Position numbers and translations under genes: made by a program. A DNA stretch of 64,000 bases from Hyphomicrobiales bacterium (GTDB taxonomy: Bacteria; Pseudomonadota; Alphaproteobacteria; Rhizobiales; Beijerinckiaceae). The stretch is taken from NCBI GenBank assembly GCA_028290285.1, contig JAQGKD010000096.1:208588-272587 (forward strand), read 5' to 3'. Below the pieces are notes generated by a model, which saw only the letters and a program-made list of their open reading frames with translations, was not told the origin of the DNA and ran no database searches. The first letter of the stretch is position 1. Each line of letters opens with the position of its first letter. Positions 49,841 to 59,098 of this stretch are shown here, one piece after another.

Positions 49841-51826
49841 ATGATCGTCGAGATCGGACATTACGCGCTCGTGCTGGCGCTGGCCCTGGCACTCGTGCAG
49901 GGAATCCTGCCGCTGGCTGGGGCGCTTCGCGGCGACGCCCCGCTGATGGCGATTGCACGGCCGGCAGCCGTGGTGCAGTTCCTGCTGATCGGGCTGTCGT
50001 TTGCCGCGCTCACCTACGCGCATGTCGTTTCGGATTTTTCGCTCGCCAACGTTTTCGAGAATTCGCATTCCGCGAAACCGCTGATCTACAAGATCTCCGG
50101 CGTGTGGGGGAATCACGAGGGCTCCATGCTCCTGTGGGTGCTCATCCTCGCCCTGTTCGGCGCAATGGTGGCGGTCTTCTCCCGCTCCATGCCGGAAGAC
50201 CTGCGGGCCAACGTCCTCTCCGTACAGGCGTGGATCGCCGCCGCATTCCTGCTCTTCGTGCTCTTCACGTCGAACCCCTTCGCACGCCTTGCCGTGCCCC
50301 CGATGGAAGGGCAGGACCTCAACCCTCTGCTGCAGGACCCCGGGCTCGCGATCCATCCACCGCTGCTCTACGTCGGCTACGTCGGCTTCTCGATTACCTT
50401 CTCCTTCGCTGCGGCGGCGCTGATTTCCGGGCGCATCGATGCGGCCTGGGCACGCTACGTCCGGCCCTGGACGCTGGTGGCCTGGATCTTCCTGACGCTG
50501 GGCATCGCGATGGGCTCCTACTGGGCCTATTACACGCTCGGCTGGGGCGGCTTCTGGTTCTGGGATCCCGTCGAAAACGCCTCGCTCATGCCCTGGCTCG
50601 CAGGTACGGCGCTGCTGCATTCGGCGGCCGTCATGGAAAAGCGGGATGCGCTGAAGATCTGGACGATCTTCCTCGCGATCCTCGCCTTCTCGCTGTCGCT
50701 GCTCGGCACCTTCCTTGTCCGCTCCGGCGTCCTGACGTCGGTACATGCCTTCGCGACAGATCCGCAGCGCGGCATTTTCATTCTTGCGATCCTTGTGACG
50801 TTCATCGGCGGCTCGCTGGCGCTTTTCGCGCTCCGCGCATCGTCGCTGAAGCCGGGTGGAATCTTCGCGCCCGTGTCGCGTGAAGGCGCACTCGTCCTCA
50901 ACAATCTCCTGCTGACGACGAGCTGCGCGACCGTGTTCGTTGGCACGCTTTATCCGCTGGCGCTCGAGGCGCTCACCGGCGAGAAAATTTCGGTCGGCGC
51001 CCCTTTCTTCAACCTGACCTTCGGCCCCCTCTTCATCCCGATCGTCCTGGCCATGCCGATCGGGCAAATGCTCGCATGGAAGCGTGGCGACCTGCTCGGG
51101 GCGGCCCAGCGTCTCGTGCTGGCGACGGCGGTCGGCGCGGCGGGCGCGCTGGTACTATACGGGTTGCAGGGCGGTCCCGTGGTTGCGCCGGTGCTCTGCG
51201 GGCTGGCGCTATATCTCATCATCGGATCCTTCGTCGAGATCTTCGGACGCATCGTTGGCCGGGGTGTCCCGGCTTCGGTGATGGCCGCGCGCGCGATGGG
51301 CCTGCCGCGATCGGCATGGGGAACCGCATTCGCACATGCCGGCATAGGGCTCACTCTTTTCGGACTTGCTGCGACGAGTTGGGGCGTCGAACGCATTCTC
51401 ATCGCTCGCGTCGGCGACGCGATGACTGTGGGACCTTACGAGGTCACGGTGGAAAGCGTCGAGCCGCGCAACGGCTCCAACTTCCGCGAATGGGTGGCCC
51501 ATACCCGCATCCGCTCCGGCGGCGTCGAAGTCGCGACCATCGATCCATCGCGTCGCAGCTTCACAACGCGCCAGATGGTTCGCACGGAAGCGGGCATTGC
51601 CACGATCGGCTTCGGACAGATCTACATGAACATCGCAGACCAGCGCGACGATGGTAGCCTCGACATCCGCCTCTATTGGAAGCCCTATGTCTCACTGATC
51701 TGGATCGGCGCCCTCATCATGGCGCTGGGCGGCCTCGTGTCGCTGTCCGATCGCCGTTTGCGAATCGGCATCGCAAGACGTGCGGCGGCACGTGGATCGG
51801 TTCCGCGCACTCAGCCGGCGGAGTAA
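49841..51826 (+). CDS. ccmF: Heme lyase subunit CcmF (CycK)
   Basis: A large (661-residue) polytopic membrane protein with the WWD-type heme-binding motif WGGFWFWDPVENASLMPW and conserved loops such as VWGNHEGSMLLWVL and GQDLNPLLQDPGLAIHPPLL. CcmF, with CcmH and CcmI, attaches heme to apocytochrome c in the periplasm. Full length, 27 bp after ccmE and 3 bp before ccmH. Confidence 0.96.
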   Translation: MIVEIGHYALVLALALALVQGILPLAGALRGDAPLMAIARPAAVVQFLLIGLSFAALTYAHVVSDFSLANVFENSHSAKPLIYKISGVWGNHEGSMLLWVLILALFGAMVAVFSRSMPEDLRANVLSVQAWIAAAFLLFVLFTSNPFARLAVPPMEGQDLNPLLQDPGLAIHPPLLYVGYVGFSITFSFAAAALISGRIDAAWARYVRPWTLVAWIFLTLGIAMGSYWAYYTLGWGGFWFWDPVENASLMPWLAGTALLHSAAVMEKRDALKIWTIFLAILAFSLSLLGTFLVRSGVLTSVHAFATDPQRGIFILAILVTFIGGSLALFALRASSLKPGGIFAPVSREGALVLNNLLLTTSCATVFVGTLYPLALEALTGEKISVGAPFFNLTFGPLFIPIVLAMPIGQMLAWKRGDLLGAAQRLVLATAVGAAGALVLYGLQGGPVVAPVLCGLALYLIIGSFVEIFGRIVGRGVPASVMAARAMGLPRSAWGTAFAHAGIGLTLFGLAATSWGVERILIARVGDAMTVGPYEVTVESVEPRNGSNFREWVAHTRIRSGGVEVATIDPSRRSFTTRQMVRTEAGIATIGFGQIYMNIADQRDDGSLDIRLYWKPYVSLIWIGALIMALGGLVSLSDRRLRIGIARRAAARGSVPRTQPAE

Positions 51827-51829
51827 TCC

Positions 51830-52315
51830 ATGCGTCTGCGCATTCTACTCTTCGCCTCTGTCGCGCTTTGGCCCACCCTCGCCGTCGCGGTCGAGCCGGA
51901 TGAAATCCTGAGCGACCCGGTTCTCGAAACACGCGCGCGCAACCTGTCTTCGGAGCTGCGCTGTCTTGTATGTCAGAACCAGTCCATCGACGATTCCGCT
52001 GCGCCCCTGGCTAAGGATCTGCGAGTCATTGTGCGCGAACGTCTGAAGGCAGGCGACGACGATGCGCAGGTGCGCGATTATCTCGTGCAACGCTACGGCG
52101 ATTTCATCCTGTTGAAACCACCTTTCAAGATAGAAACCCTGCTGCTCTGGCTAACGCCTGCGCTCGTGCTGGTCGGCGGCGGCGCGGCGCTGGTGCTCTT
52201 TGCCCGTCGGCGCAGGCAGGGCCCAGCCCCTGCGAGCCTCTCCGACGCGGAGGAGGGGCGGCTTGCGGAGATCCTCAGCAACGAAACAGATCGGGCGAAC
52301 CCTCCGGTCGTGTGA
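51830..52315 (+). CDS. ccmH: CcmH (CycL) thioredoxin-like reductant for apocytochrome c
   Basis: The 161-residue protein has a signal peptide, the CxxC-bearing motif LRCLVCQNQSIDDSAAPLAK, the VRDYLVQRYGDFILLKPPF segment and a C-terminal membrane helix (about 103-122). It reduces the CxxCH disulfide in apocytochrome c for heme attachment. Last gene of the ccm operon. Confidence 0.95.
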   Translation: MRLRILLFASVALWPTLAVAVEPDEILSDPVLETRARNLSSELRCLVCQNQSIDDSAAPLAKDLRVIVRERLKAGDDDAQVRDYLVQRYGDFILLKPPFKIETLLLWLTPALVLVGGGAALVLFARRRRQGPAPASLSDAEEGRLAEILSNETDRANPPVV

Positions 52316-52440
52316 GGCTCAACCTTACCAATGTTTCATGGTCCGGCCATCACCGTGTAAGCTGCACACCTCCATCTTCGTGAACATAGTCGGGCAGAGA
52401 CACTGACCCGCCAGATTCACGCGAAGCAATGGAGCAGGCC

Positions 52441-53952
52441 ATGTCCCATCCTCTCGAAACCAAGATACGTTCGGTCGCGTCGCGCAAGACCCTGCGCGCA
52501 GCGCTGCTCGGCGCAGTGGCTGTAGCCGCTGTCGGCGGTGTCGCGCTCGAGGGCGCCTTGACACCTCATGCGGCGCAGGCCGCGCCGGTCGTCGCACTTC
52601 AGAACAGCCCCGCGTCCTTTGCGGACATTGTGGACCGCGTGCGCGGCGCGGTGGTCTCGGTGAAGGTCAATATCGTTCAGAACGCCAGCGATGACGATGG
52701 CGAACAGGCCATGCCGCAATTGCGCCCCGGCGATCCCCTGGAGCGCTTCTTCAAGCGGTTCGGCGGCGAGAACTCGCCATTCGCCAAGCCGCAGCGTCAG
52801 CGCAAGGGGCAGGCTCAGGGGTCGGGCTTCATCATCTCCTCGGACGGCTACGTCGTGACCAACAATCATGTCGTCGAGAACGCCACAGAAGTGTCACTGA
52901 CGATGGATGACGGGCGTTCCGTCGGCGCCGATGTGGTGGGTACCGACAAGCGAACCGACCTCGCGCTGCTGAAGATCCGTGAAGGCGGAAACTACCAGCA
53001 CGTAGACTTCGCCAAGAACATGCCGCGTGTCGGCGACTGGGTGCTGGCGGTCGGCAACCCCTTCGGACTCGGCGGCACGGTGACGGCTGGTATCGTCTCG
53101 GCTCGCGGCCGTGATATCGGCGCTGGACCCTACGACGATTTCCTCCAGATCGACGCTTCCGTGAACCGGGGCAATTCGGGTGGCCCGACCTTTAACCTCG
53201 ATGGCGATGTCGTGGGCGTCAACACCGCGATCTTCTCGCCGTCGGGCGGCAGCGTAGGCATCGGATTCGCCATTCCGACCGAAGTGGCTCGCGACGTGAT
53301 CGATTCGTTGCGCCACAACGGCAGCGTGGCGCGCGGTTGGATCGGCGTCCAGATCCAGCCCGTCACTCGGGAGATTGCCGATAGCCTCGGCGTCAAGGAC
53401 ACTAAGGGGGCCCTTGTCGCCGATCTGCAGTCTGGCTCGCCTGCGGGCGCGGCCGGTATCAAGTCGGGCGATATCATCGTCGCGGTCAATGGGGATCGCG
53501 TTGATGGCCCGCGCGAACTTGCCCGTAAGGTTGCGGCGATCGGTCCGGAGAAGAGTGCTGAGCTCACCTATTTGCGCGATGGCGCGGAGCGCAAGGCCTC
53601 GGTTCGCCTCGGCAAGCTGCCGGCGGAAGCTCAGCAGCGTGCCGACCGTGGTCCCGCCCAGACCGAGCGCAATGCACTCACGGGCCTTGGGCTGACGCTC
53701 GCACCCGCATCCTCGGTGGCTGGGGCCGGGGAGAAGGGGGTAATTGTTGCCGAGGTCGATCCGGACGGCGCGGCTGCGCAGAAGGGATTAAAGGAGGGCG
53801 ACGTTATCGTCGAGGCCGCAGGCCAGCCGGTCTCCCGTCCCAGCGATGTCGCAGCGGCACTTGCCACCGCGAAGAAAGATGGCCGCCGGGCGCTCCTTCT
53901 GCGGATCAAATCGGGCGACAGCACGCGCTTCGTGGCTCTGGCAACCGGCTGA
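52441..53952 (+). CDS. degP: Periplasmic serine protease DegP/HtrA (Do family)
   Basis: The 503-residue envelope-stress protease has a membrane or signal segment (ALLGAVAVAAVGGVALEGAL). The trypsin-like domain has His in YVVTNNHVVENA, Asp in DKRTDLALLKI and Ser in VNRGNSGGPTFNL. Two PDZ domains (about 295-380 and 400-495) follow. Start at 52441 (MSHPLETKI) has GGAG 6 bases upstream; an ATG at 52429 would remove this site. A strong terminator follows at 53984-54017. Chaperone and protease role on misfolded exported proteins. Confidence 0.95.
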   Translation: MSHPLETKIRSVASRKTLRAALLGAVAVAAVGGVALEGALTPHAAQAAPVVALQNSPASFADIVDRVRGAVVSVKVNIVQNASDDDGEQAMPQLRPGDPLERFFKRFGGENSPFAKPQRQRKGQAQGSGFIISSDGYVVTNNHVVENATEVSLTMDDGRSVGADVVGTDKRTDLALLKIREGGNYQHVDFAKNMPRVGDWVLAVGNPFGLGGTVTAGIVSARGRDIGAGPYDDFLQIDASVNRGNSGGPTFNLDGDVVGVNTAIFSPSGGSVGIGFAIPTEVARDVIDSLRHNGSVARGWIGVQIQPVTREIADSLGVKDTKGALVADLQSGSPAGAAGIKSGDIIVAVNGDRVDGPRELARKVAAIGPEKSAELTYLRDGAERKASVRLGKLPAEAQQRADRGPAQTERNALTGLGLTLAPASSVAGAGEKGVIVAEVDPDGAAAQKGLKEGDVIVEAAGQPVSRPSDVAAALATAKKDGRRALLLRIKSGDSTRFVALATG

Positions 53953-53983
53953 GCCAGCTCCTCTCGGACGGTAAAAGCGAGTT

Positions 53984-54017
53984 CGGCAGGCTGGGGACAA
54001 CCCAGCCTGCCGTTTTT
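53984..54017 (+). terminator. Intrinsic terminator after degP
   Basis: A perfect 12-bp GC-rich stem (53984-53995 with 54001-54012) has the loop GACAA and is followed by TTTTT at 54013-54017. This is a textbook rho-independent terminator. It separates degP from the two-component genes that start 18 bp later, which must have their own promoter or be expressed by read-through. Confidence 0.92.
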
Positions 54018-54034
54018 GCGAAGGACGCGCTATC

Positions 54035-54727
54035 ATGCCCGCCATGCGAATATTGATCATCGAAGACGACGCCGAAGCTGCTGCCTACATCGTCAAGGCC
54101 TTTCGAGAGGCCGGCCATCTCGCCGACCATGCGGCCGATGGGCTCGAAGGCTATGCGATGGCGCGAGACGGGAATTACGATGTGCTCATCGTCGATCGCA
54201 TGCTGCCGAAGCTCGACGGCCTTTCGTTGATCGGCGGCCTGCGCGAGCAGAAGGTCGAGACGCCCGTGCTCATCCTTTCCGCTCTCGGCCAGGTCGATGA
54301 TCGCGTGAAGGGGCTTCGTGCAGGCGGCGACGATTATCTCGGCAAGCCCTATGCGTTTTCTGAATTGCTGGCGCGCGTCGAAGTGCTTGCGCGGCGACGG
54401 GGCAATGGCGCAGCCGAGCCGACAGTCTACCGCGTCGGTGGTCTCGAACTGGACCGTCTCTCGCACAAGCTGATGCGCGATGGCCATGAGATCGTCATGC
54501 AGCCCCGGGAATTCCGGCTGCTCGAATACCTTATGAAACACGCAGGGCAGGTGGTCACCCGCACCATGCTTCTGGAAAACGTCTGGGACTATCACTTCGA
54601 TCCGCAGACCAACGTGATCGACGTCCACATTTCGCGGCTACGCTCGAAGATCGACAAGGGCTTCGACGCGCCACTCCTCCACACCATCCGCGGCGCGGGA
54701 TACATGATCCGTGACAGCTCTCGGTAA
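54035..54727 (+). CDS. OmpR-family response regulator
   Basis: The 230-residue regulator has a receiver domain (RILIIEDDAEAAAYIVKAFR, phospho-acceptor Asp in DVLIVDRMLPKLDG, Lys in LGKPYAFSE) and a winged-helix domain (MQPREFRLLEYLMKHAGQVV, NVIDVHISRLRSKID). It overlaps the kinase gene by 17 bp. The order degP, regulator, kinase, glnE is shared by rhizobia; the signal and target genes are not known to me. Confidence 0.92.
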   Translation: MPAMRILIIEDDAEAAAYIVKAFREAGHLADHAADGLEGYAMARDGNYDVLIVDRMLPKLDGLSLIGGLREQKVETPVLILSALGQVDDRVKGLRAGGDDYLGKPYAFSELLARVEVLARRRGNGAAEPTVYRVGGLELDRLSHKLMRDGHEIVMQPREFRLLEYLMKHAGQVVTRTMLLENVWDYHFDPQTNVIDVHISRLRSKIDKGFDAPLLHTIRGAGYMIRDSSR

Positions 54728-56165
54728 GCTCTTTCGAACGACGGCGTTCAAGCTCTCGCTGGCCTATCTCGTGGTCTTCGCCATCGGCGCGGGGCTCGTG
54801 CTGGGGCGCGTGGCGTGGAACGTGAAGGGCCTGATCGACGAGCAGATCGCCAAGACCATTGAAGCCGAGATCACGGGCCTGTCCGAGCAATATACGCAGG
54901 GCGGCATCAGGCGGCTGGTCGTCGTGGTCGAGCAACGTACGCGCCAGCCCGGGGCTTCTCTCTATCTTGTGACGACGTTTTCCGGCCAGACGATCGCAGG
55001 CAATATCGGCGATCTTCCCCCTGGCGTGCTCGACCAGCCCGGCGTAACCGAGACAAATTACCGGTCGCTCGGCGAAGGCCAGGGGGAGCACCGCGCACTC
55101 GCGCGTGTCTTCATCCTGCCCGGCGGCTTCCGGCTGGTTGTCGGGCGCGATCTCGGCGATCGCGAGACACTTCGCGTCCTCATGGGCCGCGCACTCGTGA
55201 CCTCGCTCGTCTGGCTCGTGCTCATCGGAACTCTCGGCGGCCTCTTTGTTGCGCGTCGTGTGCTGCGCCGCGTTGATGGGATGAACGCCTCCGCGCGCAG
55301 CATCATGAACGGCGACCTCGCGCAACGGCTGCCGCTGGCCGGCAGCAATGACGAACTCGACCGGCTCGCTCTCAACCTAAACGCCATGCTCGACCGCATC
55401 GCCGAACTCATGGCGGGGCTGAAGGAGGTTTCCGACAACATCGCGCATGATCTCAAGACGCCACTGACGCGCTTGCGCAATCGGGCGGAACAATCGCTGC
55501 GATCCGCACAGACCCCGGCAGAATTCCGCGCGGCACTCGAGCACATGATCGAAGAGTCGGACGGTCTGATCCGCATCTTCAATGCACTGCTGATGATCGC
55601 GCGCCTGGAGTCGGGCGGGGCTTCGAACGAGGTGGCCGTCTTCGACGTTGCCGAGATGACGCAGGACGTCGGCGAACTCTATGAGCCACTCGCCGAGGAA
55701 GAGGGCACTAAACTAACGATCGTCGCCGATCCTGGTTTGCAGGTGATGGGCAACCGCGAGCTGATCGGCCAGGCGACGGCCAATCTCGTCGACAACGCCC
55801 TGAAATACGGGCGCTCCGGCGCCGAGGGCGATACCGGTGGAGACGTCAAACTCGTTGCCCGGCAGGTCGGGCAGAATGTCGAGATCGAAGTCTCGGATCG
55901 CGGGCCGGGCATCGCGGCGGCAGACCGGACGCGCGTACTCGACCGCTTCGTGCGTCTCGAAGGATCTCGGTCGCGGCCGGGGTCGGGCCTCGGTCTGTCA
56001 CTCGCAGCCGCCGTTACGAAGCTGCACGGAGGCCAATTGCGCATCGAGGACAATGCGCCGGGGCTTCGTGTCGTGATTTCCATTCCAATTCGCACCCCAG
56101 TTCCGGCGATTCCGCAACGCGCGGGTTCAATGGTTGCGCAACCAGCACCGAGTGTCGCCTCATGA
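54711..56165 (+). CDS. Sensor histidine kinase, partner of the upstream regulator
   Basis: The 484-residue kinase has membrane helices at about 15-36 and 162-182, a periplasmic domain between them, a HAMP domain, the H box SDNIAHDLKTPLTRLRNR with the phospho-acceptor His, and an ATPase domain with NLVDNALKYGRSG, SDRGPGIAA and GSGLGLSLAAAV. It overlaps the regulator by 17 bp and glnE by 4 bp, so all three form one unit. Confidence 0.9.
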   Translation: MTALGKLFRTTAFKLSLAYLVVFAIGAGLVLGRVAWNVKGLIDEQIAKTIEAEITGLSEQYTQGGIRRLVVVVEQRTRQPGASLYLVTTFSGQTIAGNIGDLPPGVLDQPGVTETNYRSLGEGQGEHRALARVFILPGGFRLVVGRDLGDRETLRVLMGRALVTSLVWLVLIGTLGGLFVARRVLRRVDGMNASARSIMNGDLAQRLPLAGSNDELDRLALNLNAMLDRIAELMAGLKEVSDNIAHDLKTPLTRLRNRAEQSLRSAQTPAEFRAALEHMIEESDGLIRIFNALLMIARLESGGASNEVAVFDVAEMTQDVGELYEPLAEEEGTKLTIVADPGLQVMGNRELIGQATANLVDNALKYGRSGAEGDTGGDVKLVARQVGQNVEIEVSDRGPGIAAADRTRVLDRFVRLEGSRSRPGSGLGLSLAAAVTKLHGGQLRIEDNAPGLRVVISIPIRTPVPAIPQRAGSMVAQPAPSVAS

Positions 56166-59098
56166 CCATCGAAGCACCGCCGCTCTGGCAAGTCGTAACG
56201 GGTTCACCGGTGGTCTTGGACCCGGCATCGGCGGAGGCGCGTGTCAAAGAGCTTATGCTCGATAGAAAACTGAGAGTGTTTTTCGCACATGCGCCCGTTC
56301 GGGCGCTGTTGCTGGGGATCGCGGATCACTCGCCATATCTTTGGCGCCTCGCATCGCGTGACACGGCACGGCTGTCTCGTATTCTCGCGCAAGATCCGGC
56401 GGCATCTCTTACGGCATGTCTCGAGACCGCGCGAGCCAGCTCAAAGGACTGTACGGACGAAGCGACGCTCCTGCAGGTCCTCCGGGCTGCCAAGCAGGAA
56501 GCAGCACTCCTGATCGCACTCGCCGATATCGGCGGTCTCTGGGACGTCATCGCCGTGACGGGGGCGCTGACGCGTTTTGCCGATTGCATGGTTTCTTGCG
56601 CCCTGTCGTTTCTGCTGCGTCAGGCGACCGATGCCGGCAAGCTCAATCTCGTTGATGCAGACAACCCGGAGACCGGCTGCGGCGTCGTCGTGCTGGCGCT
56701 CGGCAAGCATGGTGCGGGCGAGCTCAATTATTCGAGCGACATCGATCTGGTTGTCTTCTTCGATCCGGCGTCACCAGCGCTCGCTGAAGGCACCGAACCT
56801 TCGACGCTTTTTGTGCGCATCACGAAGTCGCTCGCACGCATCCTGCAGGAGCGTACCGGCGACGGTTACGTGCTGCGCGTTGATCTGAGGCTGCGCCCAG
56901 ACCCCGGCTCTACGGCTGTGGCGATCTCACTCCCCGCCGCCTTTTCCTATTATGAAAATCTGGGCCAGAACTGGGAGCGCGCCGCGCTGATCAAGGCGCG
57001 CCCCGTGGCCGGCGACAAGGCACTCGGGACGCGATTTCTGGCGGATCTCGCGCCCTTCATCTGGCGAAAATACTTCGATTACGGCGCCATCGCCGACATT
57101 CACGCGATGAAGCGGCAGATTCATGCAGTGCGTGGACATGCCGAAGTCGCGGTCGCGGGCCACGACGTGAAGCTGGGGCGCGGCGGGATCCGCGAGGTGG
57201 AGTTCTTCGTGCAAACGCAACAGCTGATCTTCGGCGGCCGCCGACGTCAGCTGCGCGGCGCACGTACCCTCGACATGCTGGTCGAACTCGCAGCCGATGG
57301 CTGGGTCACCGCCGATGCGGTTGCAGATCTCACCACTGCATATGGCTTTTTGCGCACCGTCGAACATCGGTTGCAGATGGTGGCCGATGAGCAGACACAG
57401 AGGCTCCCTTCCGATCCCGACCAGCTCGCAAGCTTCGCGCGCTTCTGCGGCTATCCGACACTTGAGCTTTTCTCCGATGACCTGATCGCCAATCTGACAC
57501 GTGTCGAAACCCATTACGCACGACTGTTCGAACATGCGCCCGCGCTCGACACAACGCGCGGAAGCCTGGTCTTCACAGGCGTGACCGATGATCCGGAGAC
57601 GATCGAAACGCTCAGCGCACTCGGCTTCGCCGACCCCTCACGCGCCGCCGAGACAGTCAGAGGGTGGCATTTCGGGCGACGCTCCGCGGTCCAGTCGGCG
57701 CGGGCGCGCGAGGTGCTGACGGAGCTCGTCCCAGCCCTTCTTGAATCCTTCTCGGGCAGCGGCGATCCCGACGCGGCGCTAGCAGCTTTCGATGCGGCGC
57801 TGGGGCTGATGCCCGCGGCAGTGGAGCTTTTCTCCATCCTCAAGAGCAACGCGGCCGTTCGAGACCTCTTTGGCGATATTCTTGGCGGTGCACCGCGCCT
57901 CGCAGGCGTGATTGCGCGGCGCCCGCACGTACTGGACGCCGCCATCGATCCGTCTTCCCTGCGCTCCGCCTCGGACGAGGACAATTACGATCAGCGCGCA
58001 ACACGTTTGCTGCGCGACCCCGCCCATACCGAGCAGTTTCTCGATGGCGCGCGCGACATGGCGCTGGAAGAATCATTCCTCATCGGCGTGCGCACCCTAT
58101 CTGGCATGATCGATCCGCAAGCTGCGGGCGCAGCCTATACGGCGCTGGCATCTAGCCTCGTGAGGGCTTCACTGCGGCAGGTGGAGCGTGCCTTTGCTGC
58201 TGAATATGGACAGGTCCTGGGCGGCCGTTGTGCTGTGGTCGGCATGGGTAGGCTCGGATCGCGCGAAATGACAGCCACCTCCGATCTCGATCTTATCCTG
58301 CTCTACGACTTCGACCCGGATAGGCCGGACTCCGATGGGGCGAAGAGCTTGCACGCAGTCCAATATTACACGCGCCTCACGCAACGTCTCGTTTCCGCCC
58401 TGACGGTGGCGACACGCCGAGGGCGGCTCTACGACGTCGACATGCGTCTGCGCCCATCCGGCGGCAAAGGTCCGCTGGCCACGCAATTCAGGAGCTTCAT
58501 CGATTACCAGAAGACGGATGCTGAGATCTGGGAGCACATGGCGCTGACGCGCGCACTGGCTATAGCCGGTGATGCGGCGCTTTGTGAGGATCTGACGAAA
58601 GCCATCCATTCGATTCTCGCCATTCCGCGCGAGGAGAACGTGCTGCGCGCCGCCGTGTACGACATGCGTGCACTGATCGCGCAGGAGAAGGGCGACGCCG
58701 ACACCTGGGATCTCAAGCTCGCGCGTGGCGGCATCATGGACATCGAGTTCACTGCACAATATCTGGCTCTGCGCTATGCAGCGACCTGTCCGGCATTGCC
58801 CGACGTCGAAACGCAGGCGGTGCTCCGGCAGGCAATGAAAGAGGGCGTGCTCTCGGCTATGGATGGTGAGCGCCTGTTCGCCGCTCATCGCCTCTACACA
58901 GGCGTGATGCAGATGATCCGCCTGACGACCGATGGGGATTTCGATCCCGCCCACGTCCCGTCCGGCGTTCTGCGCCGCATCGCGGCCTCGGCGGATCTGC
59001 CGGATTTCAAGCTTCTGGAAAACATGCTCGCGGACACGAGAGCCGATGTGCGCGCAATCTTCGATCGTCTGCTCGGGCCTTCACGCAGGAAACGCTGA
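56162..59098 (+). CDS. glnE: Bifunctional glutamine synthetase adenylyltransferase/deadenylylase
   Basis: GlnE adds AMP to and removes it from glutamine synthetase under control of PII proteins and so adjusts nitrogen assimilation. At 978 residues it is full length. The N-terminal deadenylylase nucleotidyltransferase has GKHGAGELNYSSDIDLVV; the C-terminal adenylylase has GRLGSREMTATSDLDLIL. Both two-Asp metal sites are intact. Overlaps the histidine kinase by 4 bp; convergent with pleC with no gap. Confidence 0.97.
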   Translation: MTIEAPPLWQVVTGSPVVLDPASAEARVKELMLDRKLRVFFAHAPVRALLLGIADHSPYLWRLASRDTARLSRILAQDPAASLTACLETARASSKDCTDEATLLQVLRAAKQEAALLIALADIGGLWDVIAVTGALTRFADCMVSCALSFLLRQATDAGKLNLVDADNPETGCGVVVLALGKHGAGELNYSSDIDLVVFFDPASPALAEGTEPSTLFVRITKSLARILQERTGDGYVLRVDLRLRPDPGSTAVAISLPAAFSYYENLGQNWERAALIKARPVAGDKALGTRFLADLAPFIWRKYFDYGAIADIHAMKRQIHAVRGHAEVAVAGHDVKLGRGGIREVEFFVQTQQLIFGGRRRQLRGARTLDMLVELAADGWVTADAVADLTTAYGFLRTVEHRLQMVADEQTQRLPSDPDQLASFARFCGYPTLELFSDDLIANLTRVETHYARLFEHAPALDTTRGSLVFTGVTDDPETIETLSALGFADPSRAAETVRGWHFGRRSAVQSARAREVLTELVPALLESFSGSGDPDAALAAFDAALGLMPAAVELFSILKSNAAVRDLFGDILGGAPRLAGVIARRPHVLDAAIDPSSLRSASDEDNYDQRATRLLRDPAHTEQFLDGARDMALEESFLIGVRTLSGMIDPQAAGAAYTALASSLVRASLRQVERAFAAEYGQVLGGRCAVVGMGRLGSREMTATSDLDLILLYDFDPDRPDSDGAKSLHAVQYYTRLTQRLVSALTVATRRGRLYDVDMRLRPSGGKGPLATQFRSFIDYQKTDAEIWEHMALTRALAIAGDAALCEDLTKAIHSILAIPREENVLRAAVYDMRALIAQEKGDADTWDLKLARGGIMDIEFTAQYLALRYAATCPALPDVETQAVLRQAMKEGVLSAMDGERLFAAHRLYTGVMQMIRLTTDGDFDPAHVPSGVLRRIAASADLPDFKLLENMLADTRADVRAIFDRLLGPSRRKR